This document shows positions 40,853 to 50,675 of a stretch of 64,000 bases of DNA, piece by piece; the first letter of the stretch is position 1, and each line of letters opens with the position of its first letter. The notes beneath the pieces are model-generated. The model ran no database searches and was not told where the DNA came from. It saw only the letters and a program-made list of their open reading frames with translations. Origin of the DNA: Halorhabdus sp. CBA1104. GTDB taxonomy: Archaea > Halobacteriota > Halobacteria > Halobacteriales > Haloarculaceae. The stretch covers positions 1,798,001 to 1,862,000 of the forward strand of contig NZ_CP033878.1 of the NCBI RefSeq assembly GCF_009690625.1, in the 5' to 3' direction. Made by a program: the position numbers and the translations under genes.

Positions 40853-42121
40853 ATGAGCGACGAGGACAGCGAGGCCGACGGGGACGGCGACATCGACGCC
40901 GAGCCGGGAACGGTTGCGTTCTTCGAGGAACGACTGGACGCAGCCGAGACAGCACTTGAAGCGGCCGAGACCGAAGCCGACCTCGACGATATTGCAGCGA
41001 CACTCGCTGATATCGAGACTGATCTCGACGCGGCTGAACTGCCCACTCCCGACGAGGAAGACGAAGACGACCCGCAGGAAGTCTTAGAGTCACGACTGTC
41101 CAGTCTCCGTGACGGAATCGAGGAACAGCGTGGCCCGTACGTCGAGGACGTCGCCGAAGACGTCGAGGCTGCAGGGGCTACCGCCCAAGACACCCGCTGG
41201 ACCGACGACGGCCAGACCCAGGTCCTCGATGCGGTCGCGGCCTTCGGTGAGGCCGTCGACGGGCACGTCGAAGTCGAAAAAGTGGAGTCCGCCCAGGAAG
41301 CCGGCGACGCTCTCTGGGCGACGAGCGAGGCCATCGCCGCTCTCGATCTCGGCCCCGACGAGGACAGTGACGCCATCGCGACGCTCCGTACAGCAGCGCA
41401 GACACTGAACGACGACCTGGAAGCTGCCCAAGCGTACGAGGACCTCTCGGTCCGGGAGAAGCTGACGTTCGAAGGGTTCTACGAAGTCATCGAGGGCGAC
41501 CACCAGAAGGACTATCCGCCGGAGTTGAACGCCATTCTCGTGTGGGAAAAACGCTACAAGGACCATCGCGATCCCGAAGACGTCGAGCCGATCCTGCTGG
41601 CGTTCGAGCTTCTTGACTCCGAGTTCATGGAGGAAAATATCCTCGACGTCTTCGAGCGGATCGCCCCGCCCGAGGCTTACGAGCCAGTCCAACAGCGGGC
41701 GAGTCGGCGCGACAAACAGGCCGTCCGAGTGCTGGGGAAGATCGGCGACCAGCGAGCCGTCGAGACGCTCGTCGACTTCATCGATGGCGACGGCGACCCC
41801 GCCCTCCAGCGGGTGACGTTACAAGCACTGGGCGAGATCGGGAGCCACGAGGCCACGCAGGCGGTCGCGAACCGACTGGCGGCAGACACCGACAGTGTCC
41901 GGAGTGCAGCGGCACGGGCACTGGGCCTACTCGGGGATACCCGGGCGATCGAGCCCCTCACAGACGTGCTCGCCGAGGACGACGCCGACGAAGTGCGGGC
42001 CAGCGCAGCGTGGGCACTGAACCAGATCGGCACCGAGCGCGCACTGGAAATCGCCGCCGAGTACGCCGACGATCGCGCCTACGTCGTCCAAGTCGAAGCC
42101 GAAAAAGCCGCTGGCGTCTAA
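40853..42121 (+). CDS. Acidic HEAT-repeat protein
   Basis: A 422-residue protein. The first 200 residues are very acidic and rich in helix-forming EAAETALEAAE-like sequence. The C-terminal part contains repeated HEAT units (AVRVLGKIGDQRAVETLVDFI; TLQALGEIGSHEATQAVANRL; AARALGLLGDTRAIEPLTDVL; SAAWALNQIGTERALEIA). HEAT proteins are scaffolds for protein contacts. The partner is unknown. Confidence 0.8.
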   Translation: MSDEDSEADGDGDIDAEPGTVAFFEERLDAAETALEAAETEADLDDIAATLADIETDLDAAELPTPDEEDEDDPQEVLESRLSSLRDGIEEQRGPYVEDVAEDVEAAGATAQDTRWTDDGQTQVLDAVAAFGEAVDGHVEVEKVESAQEAGDALWATSEAIAALDLGPDEDSDAIATLRTAAQTLNDDLEAAQAYEDLSVREKLTFEGFYEVIEGDHQKDYPPELNAILVWEKRYKDHRDPEDVEPILLAFELLDSEFMEENILDVFERIAPPEAYEPVQQRASRRDKQAVRVLGKIGDQRAVETLVDFIDGDGDPALQRVTLQALGEIGSHEATQAVANRLAADTDSVRSAAARALGLLGDTRAIEPLTDVLAEDDADEVRASAAWALNQIGTERALEIAAEYADDRAYVVQVEAEKAAGV

Positions 42122-42134
42122 CTGAGCAGTTTCG

Positions 42135-42350
42135 ATGAAACAGCCCTATCGCCGCGTCGACCGCCGGCTGCGTGAGTGGCGACGGACGCGTCCGTTGGTG
42201 TGGGGGACGCTCTACGGCGGGGTTCCGGCGATCTGTTTTGCGGGAGTGCTCACAGCCTTCGGCCAGTCGCCGCTTCGGGCTGGCTGGCAGGGCCTACTGT
42301 TCGGAGTCGTCTTCGCTGGGTTGAGCGCCTGGACGACGCGTCAGGAATGA
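42135..42350 (+). CDS. Small two-helix membrane protein
   Basis: A 71-residue protein: a basic N-terminus (RRVDRRLREWRRTRP), then helices VWGTLYGGVPAICFAGVLTA and GWQGLLFGVVFAGLSAW. It begins 13 nt after the HEAT-repeat stop and is probably cotranscribed. No function recognised. Confidence 0.65.
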   Translation: MKQPYRRVDRRLREWRRTRPLVWGTLYGGVPAICFAGVLTAFGQSPLRAGWQGLLFGVVFAGLSAWTTRQE

Positions 42351-42389
42351 GTCCGTCCGTTCAAGTAGTAGACCGCACCAGAGCCCGCC

Positions 42390-44045
42390 GTGTCAAGGGG
42401 GCTGGCCATGCTTGTGGTGGTACTCTTGCTCGCGAGCGGTACGTACGTTGCTGGCGCACACTCCGAACCCGCGGGTGCTGAAATCGTCGAGATCTATCCA
42501 AACCCCGTCGCCGAGGACGATGCGGGCGAGTACGTCGTCCTCTCGGTCCCACCGGAGACGAACCTGACCGGCTGGACGCTATCGGACGACCACAGGACCG
42601 TCGCACTACCGAACGTGACGGTCTCAGGGCGGGTCGCGCTCTCGACGAATCCGGTTCCGGTCCGAAATCGTACCGACGCGACAGTCGTCGAGCTGGCGGG
42701 GCACGTCGCACTCGCCAACAGTGGTGAGAACGTGACCGTCAGCGACGGCGACCGCGTGCGTGCCCGGCTCAGCTATACAGCTGCGCCCGAAGGAGCGGTC
42801 GGTCACGTCGAGAACGGCACACTCACGTGGCGATCGCTTGGCAAGACTGACTTTCCCGTCCGGACGGCCGGCCCCGGGCAGGTTCGGACGTTCGTGTTCC
42901 CCGACGCGGGTGGACTCCCGAGTGACCTACTGCGGAGTGCCGACGATCGTATCCTGCTTGCGGGGTATACGTTCAGCTCTGGGCGGGCGACCGACGCGCT
43001 GATCGCCGCCAACGAGCGGGGCGTGAACGTCCGCGTGCTGTTGGAAGGTGGCCCAGTCGGCGGGATGACAGCCCGCCAGGCCCGACTCCTCGATCGGTTG
43101 GTCGCCGCGAACGTCTCCGTTCGAGTCGTCGACGGCCCGTATGCACGCGTCGATCACCACCACGCCAAATACGCCGTCGTCGACGACCGCGCGGTCGTCC
43201 TGACCGAAAACTGGAAGCCGGCCGGCACTGGTGGACAGTCCTCGCGAGGGTGGGGTGTCGTGCTCACCCAGCCTTCGGCGACAAGGGCACTCGTCTCGAC
43301 GTTCGAGGCAGACGCCGGCTGGCGAGACGCCGTGGCTTGGGAACAGTTCAGGAGTGAAGCAGCGGTGACGGATGGCGAAAAGGCAACCCAGACATTCAGG
43401 CAGCGCTACCAGCCACGGACGTTCAGCGCAGCGAACGCGTCGGTACTGCTCGCCCCCGAGAACGCAGAAACGGGGGTCATCGAGCGGCTCGACGCCGCAA
43501 CGGAGTCGATTCACGTCGTCCAGGTGGGTGTCGGCGGCCCCGATCAATCGTTCGTCCGGGCGTTGAAGCGAGCGGCCACACGGGGCGTCGAGGTCCGACT
43601 CTTGCTCTCGCGAGCCTGGTATGCCCGCGAGGACAATCGGGCCGTCGCCGACTCGCTGGAATCGTGGGCAAACGAACGAGACGCGTCGCTGTCTGTCAGA
43701 CTGGCCCGGCCACGCGATCGCTTCGAAAAGATCCACGCGAAAGGGGCAATCGTCGACGGTGATGAAGTACTCCTCGGCAGCCTCAACTGGAACGACCACT
43801 CGGCTCGACAGAACCGGGAGGTCGTGATCGCCCTAGACGGGAGTGGACCGGCTCGCTATTACGATCGTGTCTTCCGCGACGATTGGCGGGCGACCATCTG
43901 GCAAGTGACGGCCGGCCTGCTGGTCGCCGTCTTGGCTGCCCTCTCGGTCGCGGGGTTCGTCGGGCGACACATCGCGTTTCAGGACAGTCCAAGCCCACAA
44001 GCGTGTGTGGACGACCACGAGCACAGCTCTGTTGGTCGATACTGA
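42390..44045 (+). CDS. Secreted phospholipase D-like protein with lamin-tail-type domain
   Basis: A 551-residue exported protein. The signal peptide MLVVVLLLASGTYVAGAHS is followed by a lamin-tail-like beta domain (EIVEIYPNPVAEDDAGEYVVLS, about residues 30-110). Two PLD domains have HHAKYAVVDD (H-x-K-x4-D, about 252) and KIHAKGAIVDGDEVLLGSLNWN (about 450). A C-terminal membrane helix near residue 510 anchors it. The active site faces outside the cell. It might be a nuclease or a phosphodiesterase; lipid cleavage is not implied by the fold alone. Confidence 0.8.
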   Translation: MSRGLAMLVVVLLLASGTYVAGAHSEPAGAEIVEIYPNPVAEDDAGEYVVLSVPPETNLTGWTLSDDHRTVALPNVTVSGRVALSTNPVPVRNRTDATVVELAGHVALANSGENVTVSDGDRVRARLSYTAAPEGAVGHVENGTLTWRSLGKTDFPVRTAGPGQVRTFVFPDAGGLPSDLLRSADDRILLAGYTFSSGRATDALIAANERGVNVRVLLEGGPVGGMTARQARLLDRLVAANVSVRVVDGPYARVDHHHAKYAVVDDRAVVLTENWKPAGTGGQSSRGWGVVLTQPSATRALVSTFEADAGWRDAVAWEQFRSEAAVTDGEKATQTFRQRYQPRTFSAANASVLLAPENAETGVIERLDAATESIHVVQVGVGGPDQSFVRALKRAATRGVEVRLLLSRAWYAREDNRAVADSLESWANERDASLSVRLARPRDRFEKIHAKGAIVDGDEVLLGSLNWNDHSARQNREVVIALDGSGPARYYDRVFRDDWRATIWQVTAGLLVAVLAALSVAGFVGRHIAFQDSPSPQACVDDHEHSSVGRY

Positions 44046-44230
44046 GACACAGTGAAACACGTGTCGTTGGCAATTGCGGGGAAATGGCCTCCGAGAAGTT
44101 GGCATCGACGGACCACGCGAGAAGGTAATTGCTGACGTTCGTCGAACACCGAGACGTCCAGGCGACAACCCGTGGGTTGGTCGAGGCCGACGGACAATCG
44201 AACGGCGGCGTCGCGGACGATAACCCCGTT

Positions 44231-46153
44231 TTAGACGTCCTCGGGAAGCGCCGCGGAGCTGTGCAGTTCCTCGTCGATCTCTGCGGCCGCCATCTTCTCG
44301 ACCAGTGCATCGAGGACAGCCTCCCGTTGCCCCTCGACGAACTTGATCGACCCGACGACGAGGTGGCCGCCGCCGCTGACGCCACCGCCAGGTACTTCCT
44401 CGCGAAGCTGTTCGACCATCTCCGGAATGTCGAGTCGAACGCCATCGCTCCGCAGGACAGCGAAGTCCGGCCCGTACCCGATCGTGATGACCGGTTGGTC
44501 AGTCTCCTCGACTTTGCGATCGTGGATCGTGCCAGTGGTCTTGCCCGGGGCCGGGTAGGTGAACCGGCGGGCGGCGTTCTCGACGTCGAGCCGGTACAGC
44601 TGGGCACCGTTGTCGAGTGGCTCGCTTTCGACGTGTTCCATGGCCGCATCGAGCTGGTCCTCGACGTCCCGCTCGGCTCGTGTGGCGAGGAACTCGACGA
44701 TCTCCTCGTGGCGCGCCCGGTCGTCACAGTCGACGTTCAAGACGTCGGTGATCAGCGGGTCGCCGGCGCTGTAGCGCAGCCAGTGGGTCGCATAATCGAG
44801 CGCTTCGCCCACGGACCGGAGGTCGTCGGGTTCGTAGCCCGCGTCGGCGGCGAGATCCAGATAGGACTCCATCGTGTCGGCTTCCGAGCGGTCGGCCAGG
44901 CCGGCAACGGCGGGGACGTGCTGGAGGTCGTCGGTCAGAGAGGGATCGATCATCCGGGCGAGTTCGACGCTGAGCATGCCCGTCGTGATCCGGTAGTCCT
45001 CACCGTGGAGGTACGGGTTGACGTGAGCGTCGACGAGCCCCTCGACGGCTTCGGGGTCCGGATGGTGATGGTCGATGACGACGATCGGGACATCGTAGTG
45101 AGCGAGGTTCCGGTAGGCCGGCGTGTCCTCTTCGGTCGAGCCGTTGTCAAGCATGACCAGCAAGGGCAGTTGCTGACCGTGGCGTTCACGACTCTCCAGG
45201 GCGTGATTCAGGTCACGCGTGACGTCTTCCATCTCGTAGTAGGGCGCTTTCGATGGCAGCCGTTTGAGGAGATGCCGGGCAGCGTCGCCGTCGGCGTAGA
45301 TGTCCTCGACCATGTTCTCGATGGCGACCGCGAGCGGGACACTGGCACAGAGGCCGTCACCGTCGGCGTGATGGCGCATCCGGATCGGTCGACCTTCGAG
45401 GACGGCTTCTCGGAGTTGTCGAGCGACGTCTTCGAGCTCATCGAGCAGCGGGTCGAGTGCCGGCCAGTCGACGAGCGGATCGACATCGTGTGGCTCGGCG
45501 GCCTCGGCGAGTGTGGCGTCTAACTGTGCTTGCAGCTCCTCGGCAGCGTCGTCCTCGAGGACGTCCAGTGATTCGACCTCGATCTGGTGGCTGTCTTCAC
45601 GTTCTTCGACCCGACCCCGAACGGAGACGAGATCGCCGATCTCGACGGCAGGATAGGCGCGAACGCCGGCCTGCTCGAAGGCCGCACAGGGGACGATACG
45701 GTCGCCATCTCGAACCTGGAAGATCGTCGGGCCGCCGGTCTGGCGGACCTGAACAACCGCCCCGTCGAGACGGACAGATTCGCCGACCTGCGTGGCGAGA
45801 TCGTCACCGTTGATACCGTCGTCGTGGTCGACGGCGACCGTCCGGTAGTCGGTCGGCCGTCGCTCGGCGAAGGCCAGATCGCCGTTCTCCCGGACAGTTT
45901 CGAGTTCGACGATGAGCTTCTCACCCGTGCCGTAACTCCCCTGGAGGTTCGACTCGTGGACCAGGCCGGAGACTTCCTCGGAGAGATCGACGAAGACGCC
46001 GTACTCGACGACGCCGTTGACCGTCGCATGATACATCGCACCCTCCTCGACATCCTCGAAGGGACAGCGAGGATCGAGATCGTAGACGACCGGTCGGTCG
46101 TCGGCCGACTGCTCGGCCCCACCGTTGCCGTCGTCAGGAGATCCGTCGGACAT
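44231..46153 (-). CDS. recJ: DHH-family single-strand exonuclease with S1 and OB domains (RecJ-type)
   Basis: A 640-residue protein. An S1 domain (EEGAMYHATVNGVVEYGVFVD, about residues 35-100) and an OB-fold (about 115-190) precede the DHH phosphoesterase core: RHHADGDGLCASVPLA (motif I), LLVMLDNGST (II), VVIDHHHPDPEAV (III), AGLADRSE. A DHHA1 domain (YGPDFAVLRSDGV, GGGVSGGGHLVVGSIKF) follows. All metal ligands are present, in contrast to the degenerate homologue at 26962. It is likely a 5'-3' ssDNA or RNA exonuclease of repair or RNA turnover. Confidence 0.85.
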   Translation of the reverse strand: MSDGSPDDGNGGAEQSADDRPVVYDLDPRCPFEDVEEGAMYHATVNGVVEYGVFVDLSEEVSGLVHESNLQGSYGTGEKLIVELETVRENGDLAFAERRPTDYRTVAVDHDDGINGDDLATQVGESVRLDGAVVQVRQTGGPTIFQVRDGDRIVPCAAFEQAGVRAYPAVEIGDLVSVRGRVEEREDSHQIEVESLDVLEDDAAEELQAQLDATLAEAAEPHDVDPLVDWPALDPLLDELEDVARQLREAVLEGRPIRMRHHADGDGLCASVPLAVAIENMVEDIYADGDAARHLLKRLPSKAPYYEMEDVTRDLNHALESRERHGQQLPLLVMLDNGSTEEDTPAYRNLAHYDVPIVVIDHHHPDPEAVEGLVDAHVNPYLHGEDYRITTGMLSVELARMIDPSLTDDLQHVPAVAGLADRSEADTMESYLDLAADAGYEPDDLRSVGEALDYATHWLRYSAGDPLITDVLNVDCDDRARHEEIVEFLATRAERDVEDQLDAAMEHVESEPLDNGAQLYRLDVENAARRFTYPAPGKTTGTIHDRKVEETDQPVITIGYGPDFAVLRSDGVRLDIPEMVEQLREEVPGGGVSGGGHLVVGSIKFVEGQREAVLDALVEKMAAAEIDEELHSSAALPEDV

Positions 46154-46285
46154 GTTGAAAATAAATCGGCGTCGTTTCCGTTTCAACCTTTGGAAACCCG
46201 CCTGGGGCGGTTTGGGAGCCGAACGTCCCGGGAGGGGACTGCCAGCATCGGAACCCTTAGAAGGCGTCCGGCCGGACGCTGTGGC

Positions 46286-46795
46286 ATGCGGCTGTTTCGC
46301 TCGGCGGGTGTCATCGGCATTGCCAAAGCGGCGCTATCTTTTGCCCTGGCGGCGAGTCGTGACAGCCACCCCCACGAGTATATGGGGATGCTCCGCGGAG
46401 AGGATGCCCGCTCGCTGGGCCTCGATCGGGAGGGAACGGTCGTGACCGACGTGTTGGTCATTCCTGGTACCGAATCCAACCCCGTCAGTGCGACCGTCAA
46501 GACGAGTATGATCCCCAACGACATTCAGAGCGTTGGCTCCATCCACTCCCACCCTAACGGCGTCCTCCAGCCCAGCGACGCCGACCGCGCGAGTTTCCAG
46601 CGCGGGGACGCCCACATCATCGTCGGCGCGCCCTACGAACGCGACGACTGGCAAGCCTTCGATAGCCAGGGCGACCCGATCGACCTGGACGTCCTCGACG
46701 TCGAGCCACCCGAGGAGGCCTTCTTCGATTTCACGCAGGAAGACATCGACGCGGAACTTCGCGAAGAGAGCGACAGTCGGGAGGGGTGGCAATGA
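46286..46795 (+). CDS. JAMM/MPN+ metalloprotease (desampylase type)
   Basis: A 169-residue JAMM protein. E31 (HPHEYMGML), H87, H89, S97 and D100 ([16 protein letters not shown]) form the E...H-x-H-x7-S-x2-D zinc site. In Haloferax the homologous HvJAMM1 removes ubiquitin-like SAMPs from proteins; the layout here is the same. The stop overlaps the ribL start (ATGA), so the two are coupled. A hydrophobic run near residues 8-23 could be a helix. Confidence 0.85.
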   Translation: MRLFRSAGVIGIAKAALSFALAASRDSHPHEYMGMLRGEDARSLGLDREGTVVTDVLVIPGTESNPVSATVKTSMIPNDIQSVGSIHSHPNGVLQPSDADRASFQRGDAHIIVGAPYERDDWQAFDSQGDPIDLDVLDVEPPEEAFFDFTQEDIDAELREESDSREGWQ

Positions 46796-47226
46796 CGAAG
46801 GTCCTCGCACAGGGCACCTTCGACCTGTTGCACCCGGGCCATTTGCATTACCTCCGGGAAGCAAAGGCGATGGGCGAGCAGCTTCACGTCATCGTCGCCC
46901 GCGGTGAGAACGTCACGCACAAGCAGCCACCCGTCCTTCCGGATCAACAGCGCCTGGAGATGGTCGCCGCCCTGAACCCTGTCGATGCGGCCCACATCGG
47001 CCACCCTGAAGACATCTTCGTCCCGGTTGAGCGGATCGATCCTGACGTGCTCGTGCTTGGCTACGACCAGCACCACGACGAGGAAAAGATTGCCGACGCA
47101 CTCACAGATCGTGGCATCGACTGTGCGGTTCGGCGGGCGAATGCCTGCGATACGGAGTACGACGGGGCCGTACTGTCGACAGGAGAGATCATCGATCGCA
47201 TTCTACAGAATCGAGACGGCGAGTAA
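46792..47226 (+). CDS. ribL: FAD synthase (RibL-type nucleotidyltransferase)
   Basis: A 144-residue cytidylyltransferase-family protein with [14 protein letters not shown] (H-x-G-H, residues 8-21), a central [13 protein letters not shown] loop and the [14 protein letters not shown] segment. Archaeal RibL transfers AMP from ATP to FMN to make FAD. It is coupled to the desampylase gene. The length is normal for RibL. Confidence 0.88.
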   Translation: MTKVLAQGTFDLLHPGHLHYLREAKAMGEQLHVIVARGENVTHKQPPVLPDQQRLEMVAALNPVDAAHIGHPEDIFVPVERIDPDVLVLGYDQHHDEEKIADALTDRGIDCAVRRANACDTEYDGAVLSTGEIIDRILQNRDGE

Positions 47227-47237
47227 GTGCCACCCGT

Positions 47238-48392
47238 TCAAAGCAAGTCAGCGTCAGCCAGTCGCTCGACCGCTTCCCGGAGTCGCTCCTGGCTGGCCGC
47301 ATACGAGAGCCGAACGTAACCCGGCGTCCCGAACGGACTGCCCGGGACCGTGGCGACTGCAGCCTCCTCGACGGCTTCCTCGGCCCAGGCTTGGTCGTCC
47401 TCCCGGACCGGCAGCATCATGTAGAACGCACCCTCCGGTTCCGGGACGTCCTTGCCGTGCTCGGCAAAGAGATCGACCAACATGTCCCGACGCTGCTCGA
47501 AGGCCGCCCGCATCTCCGCGATACTCTCGTCGGTGTTTCGCAGCGCTTCGACGCCGGCGTGCTGGACGAAGTTCACGGCACAGGTGACCGAGTGCGAATG
47601 GAGCTTCCCGGCCTGCTCGACCAGTTCCTCGGGGCCGGCGAAGTAGCCCAGCCGCCAACCGGTCATCGCGTAGGCCTTCGAGAAGCCGTTGAGTGTGATC
47701 GTCCGGTCTGCCATGCCGTCGAGGGTCCCCAGGCTGGTTGCCTCGCAACCGTCGTAGGTGATCTCCTTGTAGATCTCGTCGGAGATCACGGTGATGTCGT
47801 GCTCGACGGCCAGGTCACGGACGCCCTCCAGAGCGGCGTCGGAGTACACCGACCCGTGGGGGTTGCCCGGCGAATTGACCACGAGCAGTTCCGTCTCGTC
47901 GGAGACAGTCGCCGCCAGGTCATCGAGGGCGGGTTCGAGGTCGAAGTCGTGGGCGGCCGTGTCGACGCGGGCGAGACTCCCGCCGGCGAGTTTGACCATC
48001 GCCTCGTAGGAGACCCACGCGGGATCGAGGAGGGCCACTTCGTCGCCGTCGTCGATCAGGGTCTGAAAGACTTCATAGAGGGCCTGCTTGCCGCCCGGCG
48101 TCACGAGGACGTTCTCGGTCCCGTACTGCGTGAGACCGTCGGCGTGGAGTTTCTCGACGATGGCATCCTTGAGTTCGGGGATGCCATCGGAGGGGGTGTA
48201 GCCCGTCTCGCCGGCGTCCATCGCCGCCTTGGCGGCGTCTTTGACGTTCTCTGGCGTGTCGAAGTCCGGTTCGCCGACACTCAGGTCGACGACATCGACA
48301 CCCTCACTCTCGAGTTCGGCGGCGAGGTTGCTGATGGCGATGGTCGCACTCGGTTCGACGCGCGTGACCCGTTCGGCGAAGTCCTGATTCAT
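47238..48392 (-). CDS. Class I/II pyridoxal-phosphate aminotransferase (aspartate type)
   Basis: A 384-residue enzyme from the ATG at 48392; the upstream frame is not conserved in style. Motifs: VVDLSVGEPDFDTPENV, ETGYTPSDGIPELKDAI, VVNSPGNPHGSVYS, ISDEIYKEITYDG and the PLP lysine in LNGFSKAYAMTGWRLGYF. It transfers amino groups between amino acids and 2-oxoacids in the cytoplasm. Divergent from the AroA' gene, so a role with aromatic amino acids is possible but not shown. Confidence 0.88.
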   Translation of the reverse strand: MNQDFAERVTRVEPSATIAISNLAAELESEGVDVVDLSVGEPDFDTPENVKDAAKAAMDAGETGYTPSDGIPELKDAIVEKLHADGLTQYGTENVLVTPGGKQALYEVFQTLIDDGDEVALLDPAWVSYEAMVKLAGGSLARVDTAAHDFDLEPALDDLAATVSDETELLVVNSPGNPHGSVYSDAALEGVRDLAVEHDITVISDEIYKEITYDGCEATSLGTLDGMADRTITLNGFSKAYAMTGWRLGYFAGPEELVEQAGKLHSHSVTCAVNFVQHAGVEALRNTDESIAEMRAAFEQRRDMLVDLFAEHGKDVPEPEGAFYMMLPVREDDQAWAEEAVEEAAVATVPGSPFGTPGYVRLSYAASQERLREAVERLADADLL

Positions 48393-48534
48393 ACTGTCTG
48401 GATGCAGACGAGGATAGCGTATATACTCTTCCGTCTCCACAACGGGGGTGACGGTACTTGTCGGGGCACAGTTCCCAGGCCCGAGACGCCGGGACCGGAA
48501 CGCACATAACCGTCACTTGCCACACCATGACACA

Positions 48535-49329
48535 ATGACTGCCGGGAAAACTGCACGCCTCAAACGTATCGGGACAGGAGGGCGGTACCTCGTCGTCCCC
48601 ATGGATCACGGCCTCACGATGGGGCCAGTCACGGGCCTGACGGACCTCGAATCGACGGTCGACGCGATCACGGCCGGTGGGGCGGACGCCGTTCTCACCC
48701 AGAAAGGCGTCGCCGATCGCGTCCACGGCAACCGCAACGGCTCCGGGTTCATCGTCCACCTCAACGGCTCGACGACGATCGGGCCCGACGAGGAAGACAA
48801 ACGCCCGACCGGGACCGTCGAGGACGCCGTCCGGGCCGGGGCCGACGCTGTCTCCTTTCACATCAATGTCGGCAGCGACTACGAACCCGACCAACTCTCA
48901 CAGCTTACGGAAGTGACCAGCGACGCCGAGCGCCTGGGCATGCCGGTCCTGGCGATGGCTTATGCCCGCGGGCCTGGCATCGACGAGTCCGATCCCGACG
49001 CCCTGGCCCACGCCGTCCGGCTGGCCGAGGAAGTCGGGGCAGACGTCATCAAGACCGCCTACAGCGGCGATGCCGACTCCTTCGAGCGCGTCGCGACGGC
49101 CGCCAGCAAACCGGTTCTGATCGCCGGCGGCTCGAAAGGCACCGACCGCGAGACGCTGGCGATGGTCGCAGGGGCGATCGAGGGCGGCGCAGCAGGCGTC
49201 TCGATGGGCCGGTCGATTTTCCAGCACGAGCGCCCCGAGGCGATCACGCAGGCCATCTCGGCCGTCGTTCACGAGGACGCGGGGGCGGACGACGCCGCCG
49301 AGCGTGCCGGCCTCACGGTCGACATCTGA
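48535..49329 (+). CDS. 2-amino-3,7-dideoxy-D-threo-hept-6-ulosonate synthase (AroA')
   Basis: A 264-residue DeoC/LacD-type aldolase. VVPMDHGLTMGP and VIKTAYSGDADSF (Schiff-base Lys) and IAGGSKGTDRETLAMV are the signatures. In archaea without DAHP synthase it makes the precursor that AroB' converts to 3-dehydroquinate. The AroB' (52485) and AroD (54164) genes lie within 5 kb, confirming the archaeal shikimate entry route. Confidence 0.9.
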   Translation: MTAGKTARLKRIGTGGRYLVVPMDHGLTMGPVTGLTDLESTVDAITAGGADAVLTQKGVADRVHGNRNGSGFIVHLNGSTTIGPDEEDKRPTGTVEDAVRAGADAVSFHINVGSDYEPDQLSQLTEVTSDAERLGMPVLAMAYARGPGIDESDPDALAHAVRLAEEVGADVIKTAYSGDADSFERVATAASKPVLIAGGSKGTDRETLAMVAGAIEGGAAGVSMGRSIFQHERPEAITQAISAVVHEDAGADDAAERAGLTVDI

Positions 49330-49333
49330 GAGC

Positions 49334-49942
49334 CTACGCGGAACGGATTCGACCGATCGCGAGCAACGCCGCCAACGCAACCAACCCGCCGGCGACGAAA
49401 ATCATCGCGACGAGGAGTGGATCGGGCACGATCGGCTCGAACGCGACCGTGTAGTCGCTGCTGGCATTGGGACTGCCCGAAGAGAAGTGCGCTGGCTCGG
49501 ACTCACGGAATCGACTGGCCGCGATAGCAACGACGAGTGCGCCCAGCGCAAGCAGCCCAAAGACGCCCACGAACCGTCCAAGCAGCGTTCGGAGTGACGA
49601 CTCGGGATCCTCGCCGGCGAACAACACCAGTGCCTCGTCGGTTGGCGCGTAAACGTCCATCTCGGCCCCGTTTTCCCCGTACCAGGTGTCGACGACCGTC
49701 ACGAGGTCGGCGGCTTGGAGTTTCGTGAGGTGATACTGGACGTTCTGGAGAGTCGTCCCCACCTCGTCGGTCAGTTCCGAGGCGGGCCGGGGGTCGCCAT
49801 GAAGGGACTGCAGGATGGTCCGGGCTGTCTCCGAGCCGAGCGCATCGAAGACCTCGTCGGCGCGGTCATCGTCGAGGGCGAGCATCGTCGGCTCTCGATC
49901 CTCCGTGGTGGGATCGGGCCGACCAGGGAGTAAGCGACTCAT
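49334..49942 (-). CDS. Membrane-anchored winged-helix regulator (ArsR-like)
   Basis: A 202-residue protein. VFDALGSETARTILQSLHGDPRPASELTDEVGTTLQNVQYHLTKLQAADLV (split over about residues 32-82) is a typical haloarchaeal winged helix, and two hydrophobic helices follow (GVFGLLALGALVVAIAASRF near 128-147 and LLVAMIFVAGGLVALAALLAI near 176-196). It converges on AroA', with a 4-nt gap. Probably controls genes in response to a membrane signal; target unknown. Confidence 0.78.
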   Translation of the reverse strand: MSRLLPGRPDPTTEDREPTMLALDDDRADEVFDALGSETARTILQSLHGDPRPASELTDEVGTTLQNVQYHLTKLQAADLVTVVDTWYGENGAEMDVYAPTDEALVLFAGEDPESSLRTLLGRFVGVFGLLALGALVVAIAASRFRESEPAHFSSGSPNASSDYTVAFEPIVPDPLLVAMIFVAGGLVALAALLAIGRIRSA

Positions 49943-50064
49943 CGATCGCCTCCGAACTGCTGCATACTGTCAGTGGGGTTCGTCCTCCCTTGAGTGTAAC
50001 TGCCGGTCAAACGCGCGTTTGTATACTCGATAGCTACAGATGGGGCCGGCGGCATCGTCCAGTT

Positions 50065-50649
50065 ATGTCGAACAGGCTGCTCGCGGTGATCGGTCTCCTG
50101 GCCGTCGTCACGACGGCCGGGTGCCTCGGCCTCGTCGACTCGGGCGGCTCGTCGCCGACCGACTCACCCGCCACCGAACGAATCGCCGACTGCGCCGGCG
50201 ATCTCGAACGGCTCGATGTCGGTGTCACGGCCAGTTCCCTCCCCCAACAGGACGCCAACTTCACGATCGAGGCCAACGGGACGACACTACAGCGGGGCGA
50301 CAGTCTCGAAATCGCCCTCCGGAACGTCGACGACGAATCTCACGGGACTGGGACCGAACGCATGTTCGTCCTCCAGCGGCACGTCGACGGCAAGTGGCAA
50401 ACTGTCCTGGGTGCCCAGGAAGGGCGGACGGGCTGGAACGCGACGCTCGTCACCCACGACCCCGGAACGGGATACACCTGGAACGTCCGCCTCGCGGACG
50501 ACGGGTTCTCCGAGTGGGGGTACGAACCCTGCACGTCGATGCCCCCCGGCGAGTATCGGTTCGTCTATCACGGACTCGTCGAACCTGGAACGTACGACGA
50601 CGAGATACCCGACCCGTCGGTCGCCGTCGAGTTCACGATCGTACCGTAA
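50065..50649 (+). CDS. Secreted lipoprotein with Ig-like beta domain
   Basis: A 194-residue protein with a Sec-type signal (LLAVIGLLAVVTTAGCLGL) and lipobox TAGC (Cys 19). The mature part starts with a Ser/Thr linker and continues as a beta-rich Ig-like domain (GDSLEIALRNVDDESHG, GYTWNVRLADDGFSEWGYEP, GEYRFVYHGLVEPGTYDDE). Function unknown; likely a surface binding protein. Confidence 0.7.
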   Translation: MSNRLLAVIGLLAVVTTAGCLGLVDSGGSSPTDSPATERIADCAGDLERLDVGVTASSLPQQDANFTIEANGTTLQRGDSLEIALRNVDDESHGTGTERMFVLQRHVDGKWQTVLGAQEGRTGWNATLVTHDPGTGYTWNVRLADDGFSEWGYEPCTSMPPGEYRFVYHGLVEPGTYDDEIPDPSVAVEFTIVP

Positions 50650-50675
50650 CTGAAAACTACGGCTCGAACGCTGTG

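Noticed and set aside
44129..45523. Long plus-strand frame antisense to the S1/DHH nuclease
   Set aside because: The opposite strand encodes complete S1, OB and DHH motifs; the antisense product has no recognisable domain.
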